This document shows, in pieces, positions 50,552-60,309 of a stretch of 64,000 nt of DNA; positions within the stretch are counted from its first letter, which is position 1; every line of letters starts with the position of its first letter. The DNA lies in the NCBI RefSeq assembly GCF_009827595.1, contig NZ_WTYT01000001.1, forward strand, positions 744,001 through 808,000, in the 5' to 3' direction. The stretch is from Altericroceibacterium endophyticum (lineage in GTDB: Bacteria > Pseudomonadota > Alphaproteobacteria > Sphingomonadales > Sphingomonadaceae). A program made the translations under genes and the position numbers. The notes under the pieces are model-generated. The model worked only from the letters and a program-made list of their open reading frames with translations. It searched no databases and was not told the origin of the DNA.

Positions 50552-50576
50552 TACGTTGGAGCAGGCAAGTCGTTCC
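50552..50576 (-). promoter_or_regulatory. EcfG-like general stress promoter of csbD
   Basis: Read leftward: GGAAC (50576-50572), 16 bases, CGTA (50555-50552). The alphaproteobacterial EcfG consensus is GGAAC-N16/17-CGTT; only the last base differs. Placement about 50 bases upstream of csbD, a typical member of this regulon, supports the call. Confidence 0.65.
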
Positions 50577-50580
50577 GACA

Positions 50581-50994
50581 TTAGCTCTTTGACTTCAAAA
50601 GAATTTTTTCCCATTCATCCGGGCGTATTTCTGCCACGGACAAGCGCGAAAGGCGGACCAGTTCGCATTCTTTCATCGTTGGATCCGCCTTGATTTCCTT
50701 CAGAGTAACCGGACGGTCGAGCTTGCGCACAGGTTTGAGCTTAACAGCCGCCCATTTATTTTCCGGATCGGTCGGGTCCGTGATGCCGGAAACAGTTATT
50801 TCGGCGATCCCAACAATCTCACGCCCGATATTGGAGTGATAGAAGAACACCTGATCGCCAACTTCCATCGCTCGCATGTTGTTTGAAGCACGATGATTGC
50901 GTACACCGTCCCAGGTACCTTCTTTTTCGGCGATTAAATCATCCCAACCGTAAACATTGGGCTCTGACTTCATCAACCATGCACGTTTGGCCAT
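50581..50994 (-). CDS. EVE domain protein
   Basis: 137 residues from the ATG at 50994 (MAKRAWLMKSEPNVYGWDDL); an ATG four codons earlier is possible. EVE/PUA-like pattern: TWDGVRNHRASNNMRAMEVGDQVFFYHSN, then EIVGIAEI. EVE domains bind modified bases in RNA or DNA. Housekeeping-type single-domain form. Confidence 0.93.
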   Translation of the reverse strand: MAKRAWLMKSEPNVYGWDDLIAEKEGTWDGVRNHRASNNMRAMEVGDQVFFYHSNIGREIVGIAEITVSGITDPTDPENKWAAVKLKPVRKLDRPVTLKEIKADPTMKECELVRLSRLSVAEIRPDEWEKILLKSKS

Positions 50995-51112
50995 CGCTTT
51001 CCTCATTCTTTCTGCAATGACCTAAGGCATCGCATTAACCGAAAATTGAACTTGCCAGCTCATAACGGGATCACAAGTGAAAGGGCAATCGTGAGCAGGG
51101 TGAAAAAGCTCT

Positions 51113-52741
51113 ATGCATAAGGCAACCAAACAGCCGGCAAAGCGGCCAAAGCAAGACGTCGTCGGGCTCGGAATATCGATCGCGGCGCTGATCTTGTTTG
51201 TCGGTATCGCTGGCTCGGTTGCGCCCCGTCTCGTCAATTATTGGGCCGGCCGGGGAAGTCCGCCTGACGTCGTATTGTCCACTGCACTGCTGCTGAACAT
51301 CGCGCTCATTCTCTTTGCCTGGCGCCATTACAAATATTTGCAGACCGAGCTGGACGAGCGCCGCGAGGCTGAAAAACTAGCCCGGCAACTGGCCAATACC
51401 GATCCGCTGACCGGGTGCCTCAATCGCCGCAGTGGCATCCCCACTATTGATGATCTGATTGGTGACGCACGCGCCAATGCTGACAGTGTCGCGGTGATGA
51501 TGGTCGATCTCGATAATTTCAAGAAGATCAATGACGCCAATGGTCACAAGGTTGGCGATGAAGTGCTGCTGGAAACGGCAAGCCGTATCAAGAAGGCCAT
51601 TCCCCGCGGCAGTGTGCTCGCACGGCTGGGTGGCGATGAATTTGCCTGTGCAGTCCGCTATCCACGCGGCGAAACGGATAAAATCGATAAAATGGCCGAG
51701 CGCGTGATCGCCGAGATCTCCGCGCCCATCAAAGCAGGCGACGTGTCGGCATCGATTACTTTGTCACTGGGCATCGCCACTTGTAAGGAAGGCAGCGATT
51801 GCACAGCGGAAAAATTGCTCCATCAGGCTGATATCGCCATGTATCAGGCCAAACACGGCGGCCGCAATCAGGCGACTTGGTTTGAAGAAGCCATGGAAAC
51901 CGAATTGCAGGCCCGGTCTGGTTTTGAAGAGCGCATTCGCCGCGGAATCGCACAGGGTGAATTTGTCCCTTATTACCAGCAGCAGATTGATCTGGAGACT
52001 GGCGAACTGGTCGGTTTCGAGATGCTTGCGCGCTGGAACTCTCCCGAAGACGGCCTGGTTTCCCCCGATCTGTTCATTTCCGTCGCAGAAGAGACAGGCC
52101 TGATCTGCGAGCTTTCTGAAATGCTCATCGCTCAGGCGCTCGAAGACGCGATGCAATGGGACCCCCGACTAACCCTGTCGGTCAACATTTCTTCGGTTCA
52201 ACTCTGCGATCCCTGGTTTGCGCAGCGCCTTTTGCGGCTGCTCAACGAAACCGGCTTCCCGGCCAAACGCTTCGACATCGAAATCACAGAGAACTGTTTG
52301 AATGAGGATCTGGGCGCGGTCCGCGCGGTCATCACCAGTCTGAAGAATCAGGGCGTCAATGTTACGCTGGATGATTTTGGAACCGGCTATTCCAGCCTCG
52401 CCCGTCTGAAAGCTTTGCCGTTCGACAAGCTGAAGATCGACAAAACCTTTGTCGCTGAGCTGTCCAAGGAAGGCGGCAACACCAAATTCGTGGAGGCGAT
52501 TGTCTCACTCGGCGCAGGGCTGGACCTGCCGGTCACAGCGGAAGGGATCGAAACCAAGGAAGTGCTTGAGGCCCTGCGCAAATTCGGAAAGCTCAAAGGC
52601 CAAGGTTATCTCTATGGCCGCCCCGAAGATAGCCGCACGACCAATGACCTTCTGAGTGCCCGCAAATTGTTGCGTCAGGCCATCCGGTCCAACGACAAAA
52701 ACAAAGATGTCACCGGTCTGAAAGAATCCCGCGCTGGCTAA
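51113..52741 (+). CDS. GGDEF-EAL bifunctional-type c-di-GMP protein
   Basis: 542 residues. Two N-terminal membrane helices (GLGISIAALILFVGIAGSV and VVLSTALLLNIALILFAW), GGDEF domain with intact RLGGDEFACAV (~residue 180), and EAL domain with FEMLARW (EML in place of EAL), FDIEITEN, TLDDFGTGYSSLARL, LKIDKTF and TAEGIETKE. Both domains look catalytically competent. No RxxD inhibitory site. Confidence 0.92.
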   Translation: MHKATKQPAKRPKQDVVGLGISIAALILFVGIAGSVAPRLVNYWAGRGSPPDVVLSTALLLNIALILFAWRHYKYLQTELDERREAEKLARQLANTDPLTGCLNRRSGIPTIDDLIGDARANADSVAVMMVDLDNFKKINDANGHKVGDEVLLETASRIKKAIPRGSVLARLGGDEFACAVRYPRGETDKIDKMAERVIAEISAPIKAGDVSASITLSLGIATCKEGSDCTAEKLLHQADIAMYQAKHGGRNQATWFEEAMETELQARSGFEERIRRGIAQGEFVPYYQQQIDLETGELVGFEMLARWNSPEDGLVSPDLFISVAEETGLICELSEMLIAQALEDAMQWDPRLTLSVNISSVQLCDPWFAQRLLRLLNETGFPAKRFDIEITENCLNEDLGAVRAVITSLKNQGVNVTLDDFGTGYSSLARLKALPFDKLKIDKTFVAELSKEGGNTKFVEAIVSLGAGLDLPVTAEGIETKEVLEALRKFGKLKGQGYLYGRPEDSRTTNDLLSARKLLRQAIRSNDKNKDVTGLKESRAG

Positions 52742-52814
52742 GCGATTTCCTATTTCAGCAAACGGAACCGCTGGATGGATTGCGGTTCATCGCCGCAACG
52801 CCTAACTGGCTGGC

Positions 52815-53624
52815 ATGCAAGTTTCCTTCACCAAGATGCACGGCCTCGGCAATGATTTCATCGTGCTCGACGGTCGCGAAACGAATCTGCCGCCGTTGCG
52901 CCCCTCGACAGCCCAAATGCTGGCCGATCGCCGTACCGGAATTGGCTGCGACCAACTGATCCTGCTCGAGCCTTCGAACAGTGCCGATTTCCGGATGCGA
53001 ATTTTCAACCCCGATGGCAGCGAAGTGGAGGCATGCGGCAATGCCAGCCGCGCCGTTGGCCTGCTGCACGGGCGCGATGCCAAAATCGAAACTGCCGGGG
53101 GCATCATTACGGCCCACATGACCGATCAGGGCATCGCCGTGGATATGGGCACGCCCCGCTTCGGCTGGGATGCCATACCGCTCGGCTATGCGATGGATAC
53201 GCTATCCATGCCGGTCGGCTGGGGCGAGCTGGAAAATCCCGCAGCGGTCAATGTCGGCAATCCCCATGTGATTTTCTTCGTTGAGGATTGTGACGCGGTT
53301 CCGATGGAAAATCTCGGACCCGAGATAGAAAACGACCCGCTTTTCCCGGAACGGATCAATGTGAATGTGGCGACGGTGATTGACCGGACCGCCATCCGCC
53401 TGCGCGTCTGGGAACGCGGTGCCGGCCTGACCCGCGCTTGCGGCACGGGCGCCTGCGCCACGGCAATTGCCGCGATGCGCCGCAATCTGGTCGACCGTTC
53501 TGTCACCGTCCATCTTCCCGGCGGTCCGCTCCAGATCGATTGGGGGGACGACCAGCGCATCACCATGACCGGCCCTGCAACAACCAGTTTCACGGGCAGC
53601 TTAGACTGGAGCGCCTTTGCATGA
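52815..53624 (+). CDS. dapF: Diaminopimelate epimerase
   Basis: Converts LL- to meso-diaminopimelate for lysine and peptidoglycan synthesis. 269 residues. Both catalytic Cys are present: NPDGSEVEACGNASRAVG and LTRACGTGACATAIAA. Starts MQVSFTKMHGLGNDFIVLD, typical. Stop overlaps mtaB. Confidence 0.97.
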   Translation: MQVSFTKMHGLGNDFIVLDGRETNLPPLRPSTAQMLADRRTGIGCDQLILLEPSNSADFRMRIFNPDGSEVEACGNASRAVGLLHGRDAKIETAGGIITAHMTDQGIAVDMGTPRFGWDAIPLGYAMDTLSMPVGWGELENPAAVNVGNPHVIFFVEDCDAVPMENLGPEIENDPLFPERINVNVATVIDRTAIRLRVWERGAGLTRACGTGACATAIAAMRRNLVDRSVTVHLPGGPLQIDWGDDQRITMTGPATTSFTGSLDWSAFA

Positions 53625-54796
53625 GCGTGGAAGTGGTTTCCCTCGGATGCCGCCTGAACATCTCGGAAAGCGAGCGTATCCGTGCGCTGCTGGGGGATGA
53701 GGAGCAGATGGTGGTGATCAATAGCTGCGCCGTCACCAGCGAAGCCGTGCGCCAGACACGCCAGGCAATCCGCCGCGCGCGCCGCGCCAATCCGGATGCC
53801 CGCCTGCTGGTCACGGGCTGCGCCGCCGATATAGAGCGGCAACAGATTGCCGACATGCCGGAAGTCGACGGCCTGATCGCCAATGAAGCGAAGCTGGACC
53901 CGCGTGCATGGAATGTGCCGCCGCGCGCCGAACCTGCCCCCAAACAGCGCACCCGTGCCTTTATCGCGGTACAGAATGGCTGCGATCATGCCTGCACCTT
54001 TTGCGTTATTCCGCAGGGGCGCGGGCGTAGTCGGTCACTGACCATCGATGAAGTGCTGCATGAAGTCGAACGCCATTTGCAGCAGGGCGCACCAGAAATC
54101 GTATTGACCGGTGTCGACGTCACATCATGGGGCCATGATCTGCCCGACACCCCGCCACTGGGCCGACTGGTCAGCGTGATCTTCCAGCGCTTCCCCGAAA
54201 TAAAGCGCCTGCGCATGTCGTCACTGGACGGAATAGAGATTGATCCTGAATTGTTCGATCTTTTCGCGCATGAAGAACGGATGATGCCGCATGTGCATTT
54301 GTCGCTCCAATCGGGGAACGACATGATCCTGAAGCGCATGAAACGCCGCCATTCGCGCCAAGACGCAGTGGAACTGGTTCAGGCCTTGCGCGAAAGGCGG
54401 CCCGATCTTGCCGTAGGCGCCGATCTGATCGCGGGCTTCCCGACAGAGAGTGAAGCGATGCATCAGGATAATCTTTCGATCATCCGCGATCTGCGCATCG
54501 TTCACGGCCATATCTTCCCTTATTCGCCCCGCCCGGGCACACCGGCAGCACGTATGCCGCAAATTGAGCGCCCCATGATAAAGCACCGCGCTGCTCAGCT
54601 GCGCGAAACGGTCGAGGTCATTCGCGATGAATGGCTCCGCAGTCTGATCGGCACACCTCTCCACGTTCTGGCAGAGCGGGATGGCAGCGGTTATTCGGAA
54701 AATTTCGCAAGGGTCGCCATGCCCGATGGTATTCCAGCGGGTACGCTGACACGCATCACCCCAACGGGGTATGACAAAGGTTTGTTATATGAGTGA
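53621..54796 (+). CDS. mtaB: tRNA t6A37 methylthiotransferase MtaB
   Basis: Radical SAM enzyme adding methylthio groups to t6A37 of tRNA. 391 residues. N-terminal iron-sulphur cluster Cys in SLGCRLNISES, VINSCAVTSEA and VTGCAADIER; radical SAM cluster CDHACTFC (Cys-x3-Cys-x2-Cys). Start ATG overlaps the dapF stop, and the end overlaps ftsY by eight bases. Confidence 0.94.
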   Translation: MSVEVVSLGCRLNISESERIRALLGDEEQMVVINSCAVTSEAVRQTRQAIRRARRANPDARLLVTGCAADIERQQIADMPEVDGLIANEAKLDPRAWNVPPRAEPAPKQRTRAFIAVQNGCDHACTFCVIPQGRGRSRSLTIDEVLHEVERHLQQGAPEIVLTGVDVTSWGHDLPDTPPLGRLVSVIFQRFPEIKRLRMSSLDGIEIDPELFDLFAHEERMMPHVHLSLQSGNDMILKRMKRRHSRQDAVELVQALRERRPDLAVGADLIAGFPTESEAMHQDNLSIIRDLRIVHGHIFPYSPRPGTPAARMPQIERPMIKHRAAQLRETVEVIRDEWLRSLIGTPLHVLAERDGSGYSENFARVAMPDGIPAGTLTRITPTGYDKGLLYE

Positions 54797-55712
54797 AGAA
54801 AGCTGGTCCGACCGGATTCTGGGCGGATTCCGCAAGACATCGGAGCGTCTCTCCACCAATCTGACCGGTATTGCCGGATCGGGCAAGCTGGACGACACGA
54901 CATTGGACGATGTCGAAGATGCGCTGATCATGACAGATCTGGGCCCCAGTGCAGCGGGCCGCATCCGGGCTAAACTGGCGGAAAAGCGCTTCGGCCTTAC
55001 CATCACCGAACAGGAATTGCGCGAAGCGGTGGCCGAGGAAATCGCCGCCATTCTGCGCCCGGTGGCAAAGCCACTGGAAATCACCGCATTCCCGCGCCCG
55101 CAAGTCATCCTGGTGATTGGCGTGAACGGGTCAGGCAAAACCACCACCATCGCCAAACTCGCCCACCTGTTTCAGGAAGATGACTATGGTGTGATGCTGG
55201 CCGCTGGCGACACATTCCGGGCAGCCGCCATTGGACAGCTTGCCGTGTGGGCCGACCGCATCGGCGTTCCGATTATTCGCGGGCCGGAACAGGGCGATCC
55301 CGCCAGCGTGGTGTTTGACGCGGTGAAAGCCGCCACGGATCAAGGGACCGACGCGCTGATCGTCGACACGGCCGGTCGTTTGCAGAACAAGCGGGAGCTT
55401 ATGGACGAGCTCGCCAAGATCCGCCGCGTGCTCGGCCGCCTCAATCCGGAGGCGCCGCATGATGTGGTGCTGGTGCTCGATGCTACCAATGGCCAGAACG
55501 CGCTGTCACAGATAGAGATTTTCAAGGAAGTGGCCGGCGTCACCGGCCTGATCATGACCAAGCTGGACGGCACAGCACGCGGCGGCGTGCTTGTCGCTGC
55601 AGCGGAGCAATATGGCCTGCCGATCCACGCCATTGGCGTGGGCGAAACGATCGAGGATCTGCGCCCCTTCGATCCCGATCTGGTCGCGCGCGTAATAGCC
55701 GGAGTAGCCTGA
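54789..55712 (+). CDS. ftsY: Signal recognition particle receptor FtsY
   Basis: GTPase receptor for SRP at the inner membrane. 307 residues, NG domain with a short N-terminal part: GVNGSGKTTTIAKLA (G1), AAGDTFRAAAIGQL, LIVDTAGRLQNK (G3), IMTKLDGTARGG (G4). Start ATG 54789 lies within the end of mtaB. Confidence 0.97.
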   Translation: MSEESWSDRILGGFRKTSERLSTNLTGIAGSGKLDDTTLDDVEDALIMTDLGPSAAGRIRAKLAEKRFGLTITEQELREAVAEEIAAILRPVAKPLEITAFPRPQVILVIGVNGSGKTTTIAKLAHLFQEDDYGVMLAAGDTFRAAAIGQLAVWADRIGVPIIRGPEQGDPASVVFDAVKAATDQGTDALIVDTAGRLQNKRELMDELAKIRRVLGRLNPEAPHDVVLVLDATNGQNALSQIEIFKEVAGVTGLIMTKLDGTARGGVLVAAAEQYGLPIHAIGVGETIEDLRPFDPDLVARVIAGVA

Positions 55713-55713
55713 C

Positions 55714-56373
55714 ATGGCCGAAGCAAACACACCCGAAGGCACAAAGAAGCCCAAATCGGGCTGGATCAACCTGCTGGTCGATTACGGCCCGCTGGCGGTG
55801 TTCTTCCTCACATACAAGCTGACCTTACCGGCAGACGATGTCAGCGGCGTTGCCTCCATCGTAGCGGTGGTCAAAAGCACGGGCGCCTTCATCCTGGCAG
55901 CCATTTGCGCGCTGGTTATATCCAAATGGCGGCTCGGCACTATTTCACGCATGCTGTGGCTTTCCACCGTTCTGATCGTCGGCTTTGGCGGTATGACGAT
56001 CCTGCTGCGTGACCCCTTCTATGTTCAGGTCAAGCCGACGGCGCTGTATGTCTTCTTCGGACTGGTGCTGCTGGGCGGTTGGCTGAAGGGCAAAGCCTTC
56101 CTGCAATGGCTGCTCGAAGCCGCATTTGAGGGTCTGTCCGACGAAGGCTGGCTCAAATTATCGCGCAACTGGGGCATCTTCTTCCTCCTGCTCGCCGTGC
56201 TGAACGAAGTGCTGCGCCATTATCTGAGCTTTGGTGACTGGCTGGCGGCCAAGCTCTGGGTCTTCCTGCCACTGTCCTTCCTCTTCACCTTCACCCAGCT
56301 GCCCATGCTGCTGAAACATGGCCTCTCGGTCGCAAATGAAGAGGAAGTAGTACAAAATCCGCCACCGAAATAA
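55714..56373 (+). CDS. yciB: Inner membrane-spanning protein YciB (septation protein A)
   Basis: 219 residues, about five to six membrane helices, starting two bases after ftsY. Family patterns: WINLLVDYGPLAVFFLTYKL at the N terminus, DPFYVQVKPTALYVFFGLVL, and LSRNWGIFFLLLAVLNEVL with the following FGDWLAAKLW. Involved in cell envelope integrity and division. Confidence 0.95.
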   Translation: MAEANTPEGTKKPKSGWINLLVDYGPLAVFFLTYKLTLPADDVSGVASIVAVVKSTGAFILAAICALVISKWRLGTISRMLWLSTVLIVGFGGMTILLRDPFYVQVKPTALYVFFGLVLLGGWLKGKAFLQWLLEAAFEGLSDEGWLKLSRNWGIFFLLLAVLNEVLRHYLSFGDWLAAKLWVFLPLSFLFTFTQLPMLLKHGLSVANEEEVVQNPPPK

Positions 56374-56381
56374 TCGAGAAA

Positions 56382-57119
56382 GTGCCTACATCTGCAAGCC
56401 AGAGCGAAGTCAACATCGCCCCGTTTTGTGCGTATTTCCAGGCGGCGTTGCCTCAGCTGGAAACTGACTACACTTGGTCCATCCCTCAATCGTTTGAAGA
56501 ATATGGATTTCGTGGTCGCGGCTATGAAGCAAACAAGCAGCTGAAATATCACTTTAGCCGTTTATGGCATGAGACAGACCGCGAGGGCCGCGAAGAGCTG
56601 GCCAGAAAGATTGTGTCCGATTGGGGCGGTGTTCGCGCGAACCGGCCTGAAACACTGGTCAGATATATCGACTGGATTGAACATGAACGGAGCGTCTGGC
56701 CCAAGCAAGGCGTTGCAAGCTATTCAAAAATCCTATCGATCGTGGCACCAGATAAGTTCGCGATTTATGATGCTCGTGTCGCTGTATCGCTGATAGCAAT
56801 TCAGTATATTTTCGGATCGTCTCGTGGTGTGCTGTTTCACTATGTGCCCGGTCGCAACAAGACGACAGGCGATAACAAGGGGCGAGGCTTCACAAACCAT
56901 CCGCGTTTCAAGTCTCGTGCGCTGAAACATGTCGGCTGGACACGATTAAGGCCGAACGCGAATTATCAGACCTATCTCGATACGCTCAACCGGGTAGCAA
57001 ATCAGCTCTGGCAACAAACCCAGTTCCAGGATCTGCTACTGTGTGATCTTGAGATGTCCCTTTTTGCCAATGCTGAACGCCTTGCTTTGCGGGCGATGAA
57101 CCTAGCCGAGCAGGATTAA
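56382..57119 (+). CDS. Orphan soluble protein after yciB
   Basis: 245 residues from a GTG at 56382. No family recognised. The middle contains GVASYSKILSIVAPDKFAIYDARVAVSL, a pattern seen in uncharacterised proteins; a DNA-glycosylase-like helical fold is possible but cannot be shown. No membrane segment or signal. GC is lower than its neighbours, so it may be a recent insert. Ends at a bidirectional terminator shared with kup. Confidence 0.6.
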   Translation: MPTSASQSEVNIAPFCAYFQAALPQLETDYTWSIPQSFEEYGFRGRGYEANKQLKYHFSRLWHETDREGREELARKIVSDWGGVRANRPETLVRYIDWIEHERSVWPKQGVASYSKILSIVAPDKFAIYDARVAVSLIAIQYIFGSSRGVLFHYVPGRNKTTGDNKGRGFTNHPRFKSRALKHVGWTRLRPNANYQTYLDTLNRVANQLWQQTQFQDLLLCDLEMSLFANAERLALRAMNLAEQD

Positions 57120-57135
57120 TCTGTACGGATAATTT

Positions 57136-57170
57136 GATAAGGGCGCTCGGCAATACCAAGCGCCCTTATC
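57136..57170. terminator. Bidirectional terminator between convergent genes
   Basis: Perfect 12-bp inverted repeat GATAAGGGCGCT (57136-57147) / AGCGCCCTTATC (57159-57170), 11-base loop, between the orphan gene on + and kup on -. T-runs are short on both sides. Confidence 0.75.
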
Positions 57171-57174
57171 ATTC

Positions 57175-59091
57175 TCAGATCTCGACCTGACTGCCCAGTT
57201 CCACCACGCGGTTGGTGGGCAGACGGAAGAAGTTCATTGGCGTCGCCGCATTACGCATCATCCATGCGAACAGTTTTTCACGCCAGATGGCCATGCCCGG
57301 CTTCTTCGCCGAGACCAATGTCTGACGCGACAGGAAGAAGCTGGTGTTCATCATTTCAAACGGACCACCGCACATCTCGATATTCTTGAGTGCGGCTGGA
57401 ATGTCGGTTTCTTCCATGAAGCCATAGTGCAGAATCACGCGGTAGAAGCCGTCGCCCATATCAGTCACTTCGCAGCGCCGCCCGCTATCGGCATAGGGAA
57501 TATCACCGACCAGCACCGTCAGCACCACAACCCGCTCATGCAGGACCTTGTTGTGTTTGATATTATGCAGCAGCGCAGAAGGCGTACCATTCGCCCCTGA
57601 ATTCATGAAAATGGCCGTCCCGGGCACACGCGCTGTGCTGTTGCGACCTGATTTCGCGAAGATATCCAGCGGCAAACCCACCTCTGCCATGCGCTTGCGC
57701 ATCAGATGGCGGCCCTTGGCCCATGTCGTCAGCAGCGTGAAGGCCACCGCACCAATCAGCAGCGGGAACCAGCCACCGTCGGGAACCTTGGTGAAGTTCG
57801 CGCCGAAATAGGCCCCGTCGACGATAAAGAAGACGAGCATGACCGGCGCGGCCATCCACCATTTCCATTTCCACACTGCCGTCAGCAGCACCGCCATCAG
57901 GCAGGTGTCGATCAACATCGCCCCAGTCACCGCGATGCCATAGGCCGAGGCGAGATTGGACGAGTTGCGGAAGAAGAGGACCAGCACGATCACTGCGATC
58001 ATCAACACCCAGTTCACCAGCGGGATATAAATCTGGCCCTGTTCGGTCTCACTTGTGTGCAGGATCGACAGGCGTGGCACGAAACCGAGCTGAATGGCCT
58101 GATGGGTGACCGAAAAGGCACCCGTAATCACGGCCTGGCTGGCAATGAAGGTTGCGGCCGTCGCCAGCAGCACAAGCGGCAGACGCAGCATTTCAGGCGC
58201 CATCACGAAGAACGGGTTTTCGATCGCTTCTGCCGCGCCGGCATCACCCAGCCCGAGAATCATCGCGCCCTGACCGAAATAATTCAGCAGCAGGCAAGGC
58301 ATCACGAAACCGAACCATGACAGGCGCAGCGGGCCGCGGCCAAAATGGCCCATATCGGCATAAAGCGCTTCTGAGCCCGTCACGGCCAGCACAACTGAGC
58401 CAAGCGCGAGGAAGCCAAGCAGCTTATCCGTCATGAAAAACTGAACCGCATACCACGGGTTAAACGCCATCAGGATGGCCGGCATCTGTACGATATGGAT
58501 GATGCCAAGCACCGCCAGCGTACAGAAATAGACGATCATGATCGGCGCAAACAATATGCCGATCCGGTGTGTCCCGCGCTTCTGAAGCAGAAACAGACCG
58601 ACCAGCAACACGAGCGCAATCGGAATGACGAGCGGCGAAAGACGCGATTCGACAACGGTCAGACCCTCGACCGCCGAAAGCACCGAAACGGCGGGGGTAA
58701 TCATCGAATCGCCGTAAAACAGGGCCGTCGCAAACACGCCCAGCAGCACGGTGAGCCAGCCATAACTGGATTTTCCGATATGACGGGACAGCAAAGCGAC
58801 CAGCGCCAGTGTTCCGCCCTGCCCGCGGTTGTCCGCGCGCATCAGAATACTGACATATTGGATCGAAACGACCAGCGTCATCGACCAGAAGATCAGGCTG
58901 ACGACGCCCATAATGTGCAAATCGTCCAGCGCGAGGGGATGCGGCCCCACGAAGGTTTCGCGAAATGCATAGAGCGGGCTGGTGCCGATATCGCCAAATA
59001 CGATACCGACCGCTCCTGCCGCCATTTTCAGTTTGGCGGAGTGGCGATCACCGGCACCATTGCCGGAATGTGTCAATGCGGCGTCACTCAT
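57175..59091 (-). CDS. kup: KUP-family potassium uptake protein
   Basis: Proton-coupled K+ importer. 638 residues with about twelve membrane helices and a C-terminal cytoplasmic domain. Family hallmarks: [58 protein letters not shown], and the C-terminal [14 protein letters not shown]-type region. Single gene. Confidence 0.96.
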   Translation of the reverse strand: MSDAALTHSGNGAGDRHSAKLKMAAGAVGIVFGDIGTSPLYAFRETFVGPHPLALDDLHIMGVVSLIFWSMTLVVSIQYVSILMRADNRGQGGTLALVALLSRHIGKSSYGWLTVLLGVFATALFYGDSMITPAVSVLSAVEGLTVVESRLSPLVIPIALVLLVGLFLLQKRGTHRIGILFAPIMIVYFCTLAVLGIIHIVQMPAILMAFNPWYAVQFFMTDKLLGFLALGSVVLAVTGSEALYADMGHFGRGPLRLSWFGFVMPCLLLNYFGQGAMILGLGDAGAAEAIENPFFVMAPEMLRLPLVLLATAATFIASQAVITGAFSVTHQAIQLGFVPRLSILHTSETEQGQIYIPLVNWVLMIAVIVLVLFFRNSSNLASAYGIAVTGAMLIDTCLMAVLLTAVWKWKWWMAAPVMLVFFIVDGAYFGANFTKVPDGGWFPLLIGAVAFTLLTTWAKGRHLMRKRMAEVGLPLDIFAKSGRNSTARVPGTAIFMNSGANGTPSALLHNIKHNKVLHERVVVLTVLVGDIPYADSGRRCEVTDMGDGFYRVILHYGFMEETDIPAALKNIEMCGGPFEMMNTSFFLSRQTLVSAKKPGMAIWREKLFAWMMRNAATPMNFFRLPTNRVVELGSQVEI

Positions 59092-59182
59092 CGGGATTAA
59101 AAACCCTTTCGTCCTTTGCGCGCGAGCGGGCGGCGGCGATTAACAGCACCTTCATCAAAGCGCAATGCGCCGCAGCGCAGCA

Positions 59183-59893
59183 TTACTGCTCATCCCCTTG
59201 TGGGACAAACGAAGTTTCCGGCGAAGTCTCTGGCTGCGCCGCTGCAGACTGCTCTTCCGCCATAGCCGCGATTCTGCGCATCAGCATATCCAATTCGTCC
59301 AGCCGCGCCTGCAATTGATCGCGCCATGGGGCATCAGCTGGTGCCAGATCCAGCGTACGCGCCCATATTTCACGCCCTTCAATCAATTCGCCCTGCCGGA
59401 TATAGGTCGCGCCGATGAAGAATCCGGGTGCCAAAGTGTCCGGATCAGCTTCTTCTGCCTTGTTAAAGGCATAGAGCGCGGCCGGGCTCAGCGTACCTTC
59501 GGCATGTTCGACCAAAGCGTTGCCCAAGGCGGTCCAGCCTTCGACACTATCCGGATTATCGCGCAGAAAACTATGCAAGGCGTCGGCGGCATTGGCATAT
59601 TGCCCTTTGCGCATCATCGCATCGGCCAGAATGAGCCCCTGTGCCCCTTGCTGATCTTCCACGCCAAGAATGCGCTTTCGTGCCTCGACCAGTGCCCAGC
59701 CATCACCCTTTTCATCGGCGCGAGCCGCAGTGGGCGCGCCAGGCATGTTCGGCTGTCCTTGCGCAGCATAGCCCGCGAGCCCCAGCACCAGAACCGCCAG
59801 CACGCTCGTCCAGAGCGCTTTGGGAATGCGGAACAGAAACACCATCGCCGCAAAGGCCAAGGCAGCAAGCCCGATCACCATAATCCAGGTCAT
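59183..59893 (-). CDS. ccmI: Cytochrome c biogenesis protein CcmI (CycH), TPR
   Basis: Presents apocytochrome c to the heme ligation complex. 236 residues: two N-terminal membrane helices (IMVIGLAALAFAAMVFLF and ALWTSVLAVLVLGLAGYAA), then TPR repeats (GQYANAADALHSFLRDNPDSVEGW). Start overlaps ccmH stop. Last gene of the ccm operon; it is the short form relative to E. coli CcmH fusion. Confidence 0.9.
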   Translation of the reverse strand: MTWIMVIGLAALAFAAMVFLFRIPKALWTSVLAVLVLGLAGYAAQGQPNMPGAPTAARADEKGDGWALVEARKRILGVEDQQGAQGLILADAMMRKGQYANAADALHSFLRDNPDSVEGWTALGNALVEHAEGTLSPAALYAFNKAEEADPDTLAPGFFIGATYIRQGELIEGREIWARTLDLAPADAPWRDQLQARLDELDMLMRRIAAMAEEQSAAAQPETSPETSFVPQGDEQ

Positions 59894-60309
59894 TTCGGCC
59901 CTCCAAAACGGCGCAGCATGATCAGCAGGCCAAGCGCCAGCAGAACCAGCGGAAGCGCAAAAAGCGGCCAGGTGGTGGCCGTGACGCGCGGTGCATAGCT
60001 GACATAATCGCCATAGCGATCAATCAGCCAGCTGCGGATCGCTTCCGGATCTTCACCAGCCGCGATCCGGCTGCGTACCTGATGGCGCATATCGCCGGCC
60101 ATCGGCGCATCGCTATCGGCAATCGACTGGCTCTGACATTTGAGACAGCGCAGCGTCTCCATCAATTTCTGCGCCGCCGCTTCCTGCGCCGGGTCATCAA
60201 GTTGTTTATAGGCATAGGGTGCAGGCGGCAGATCATTTTGCGCCTGCAGCGGCAATGCGCCGAGCAGCACGGCAAGCACGGCTAACAATGACAGAACACG
60301 CGCCATCAC
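59890..60309 (-). CDS. ccmH: Cytochrome c biogenesis protein CcmH
   Basis: Thiol oxidoreductase that reduces apocytochrome Cys pairs. 139 residues with signal peptide, redox motif LRCLKCQSQSI, and one C-terminal membrane helix (PLFALPLVLLALGLLIML). Overlaps ccmG and ccmI by ATGA. Confidence 0.96.
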   Translation of the reverse strand: MMARVLSLLAVLAVLLGALPLQAQNDLPPAPYAYKQLDDPAQEAAAQKLMETLRCLKCQSQSIADSDAPMAGDMRHQVRSRIAAGEDPEAIRSWLIDRYGDYVSYAPRVTATTWPLFALPLVLLALGLLIMLRRFGGPK

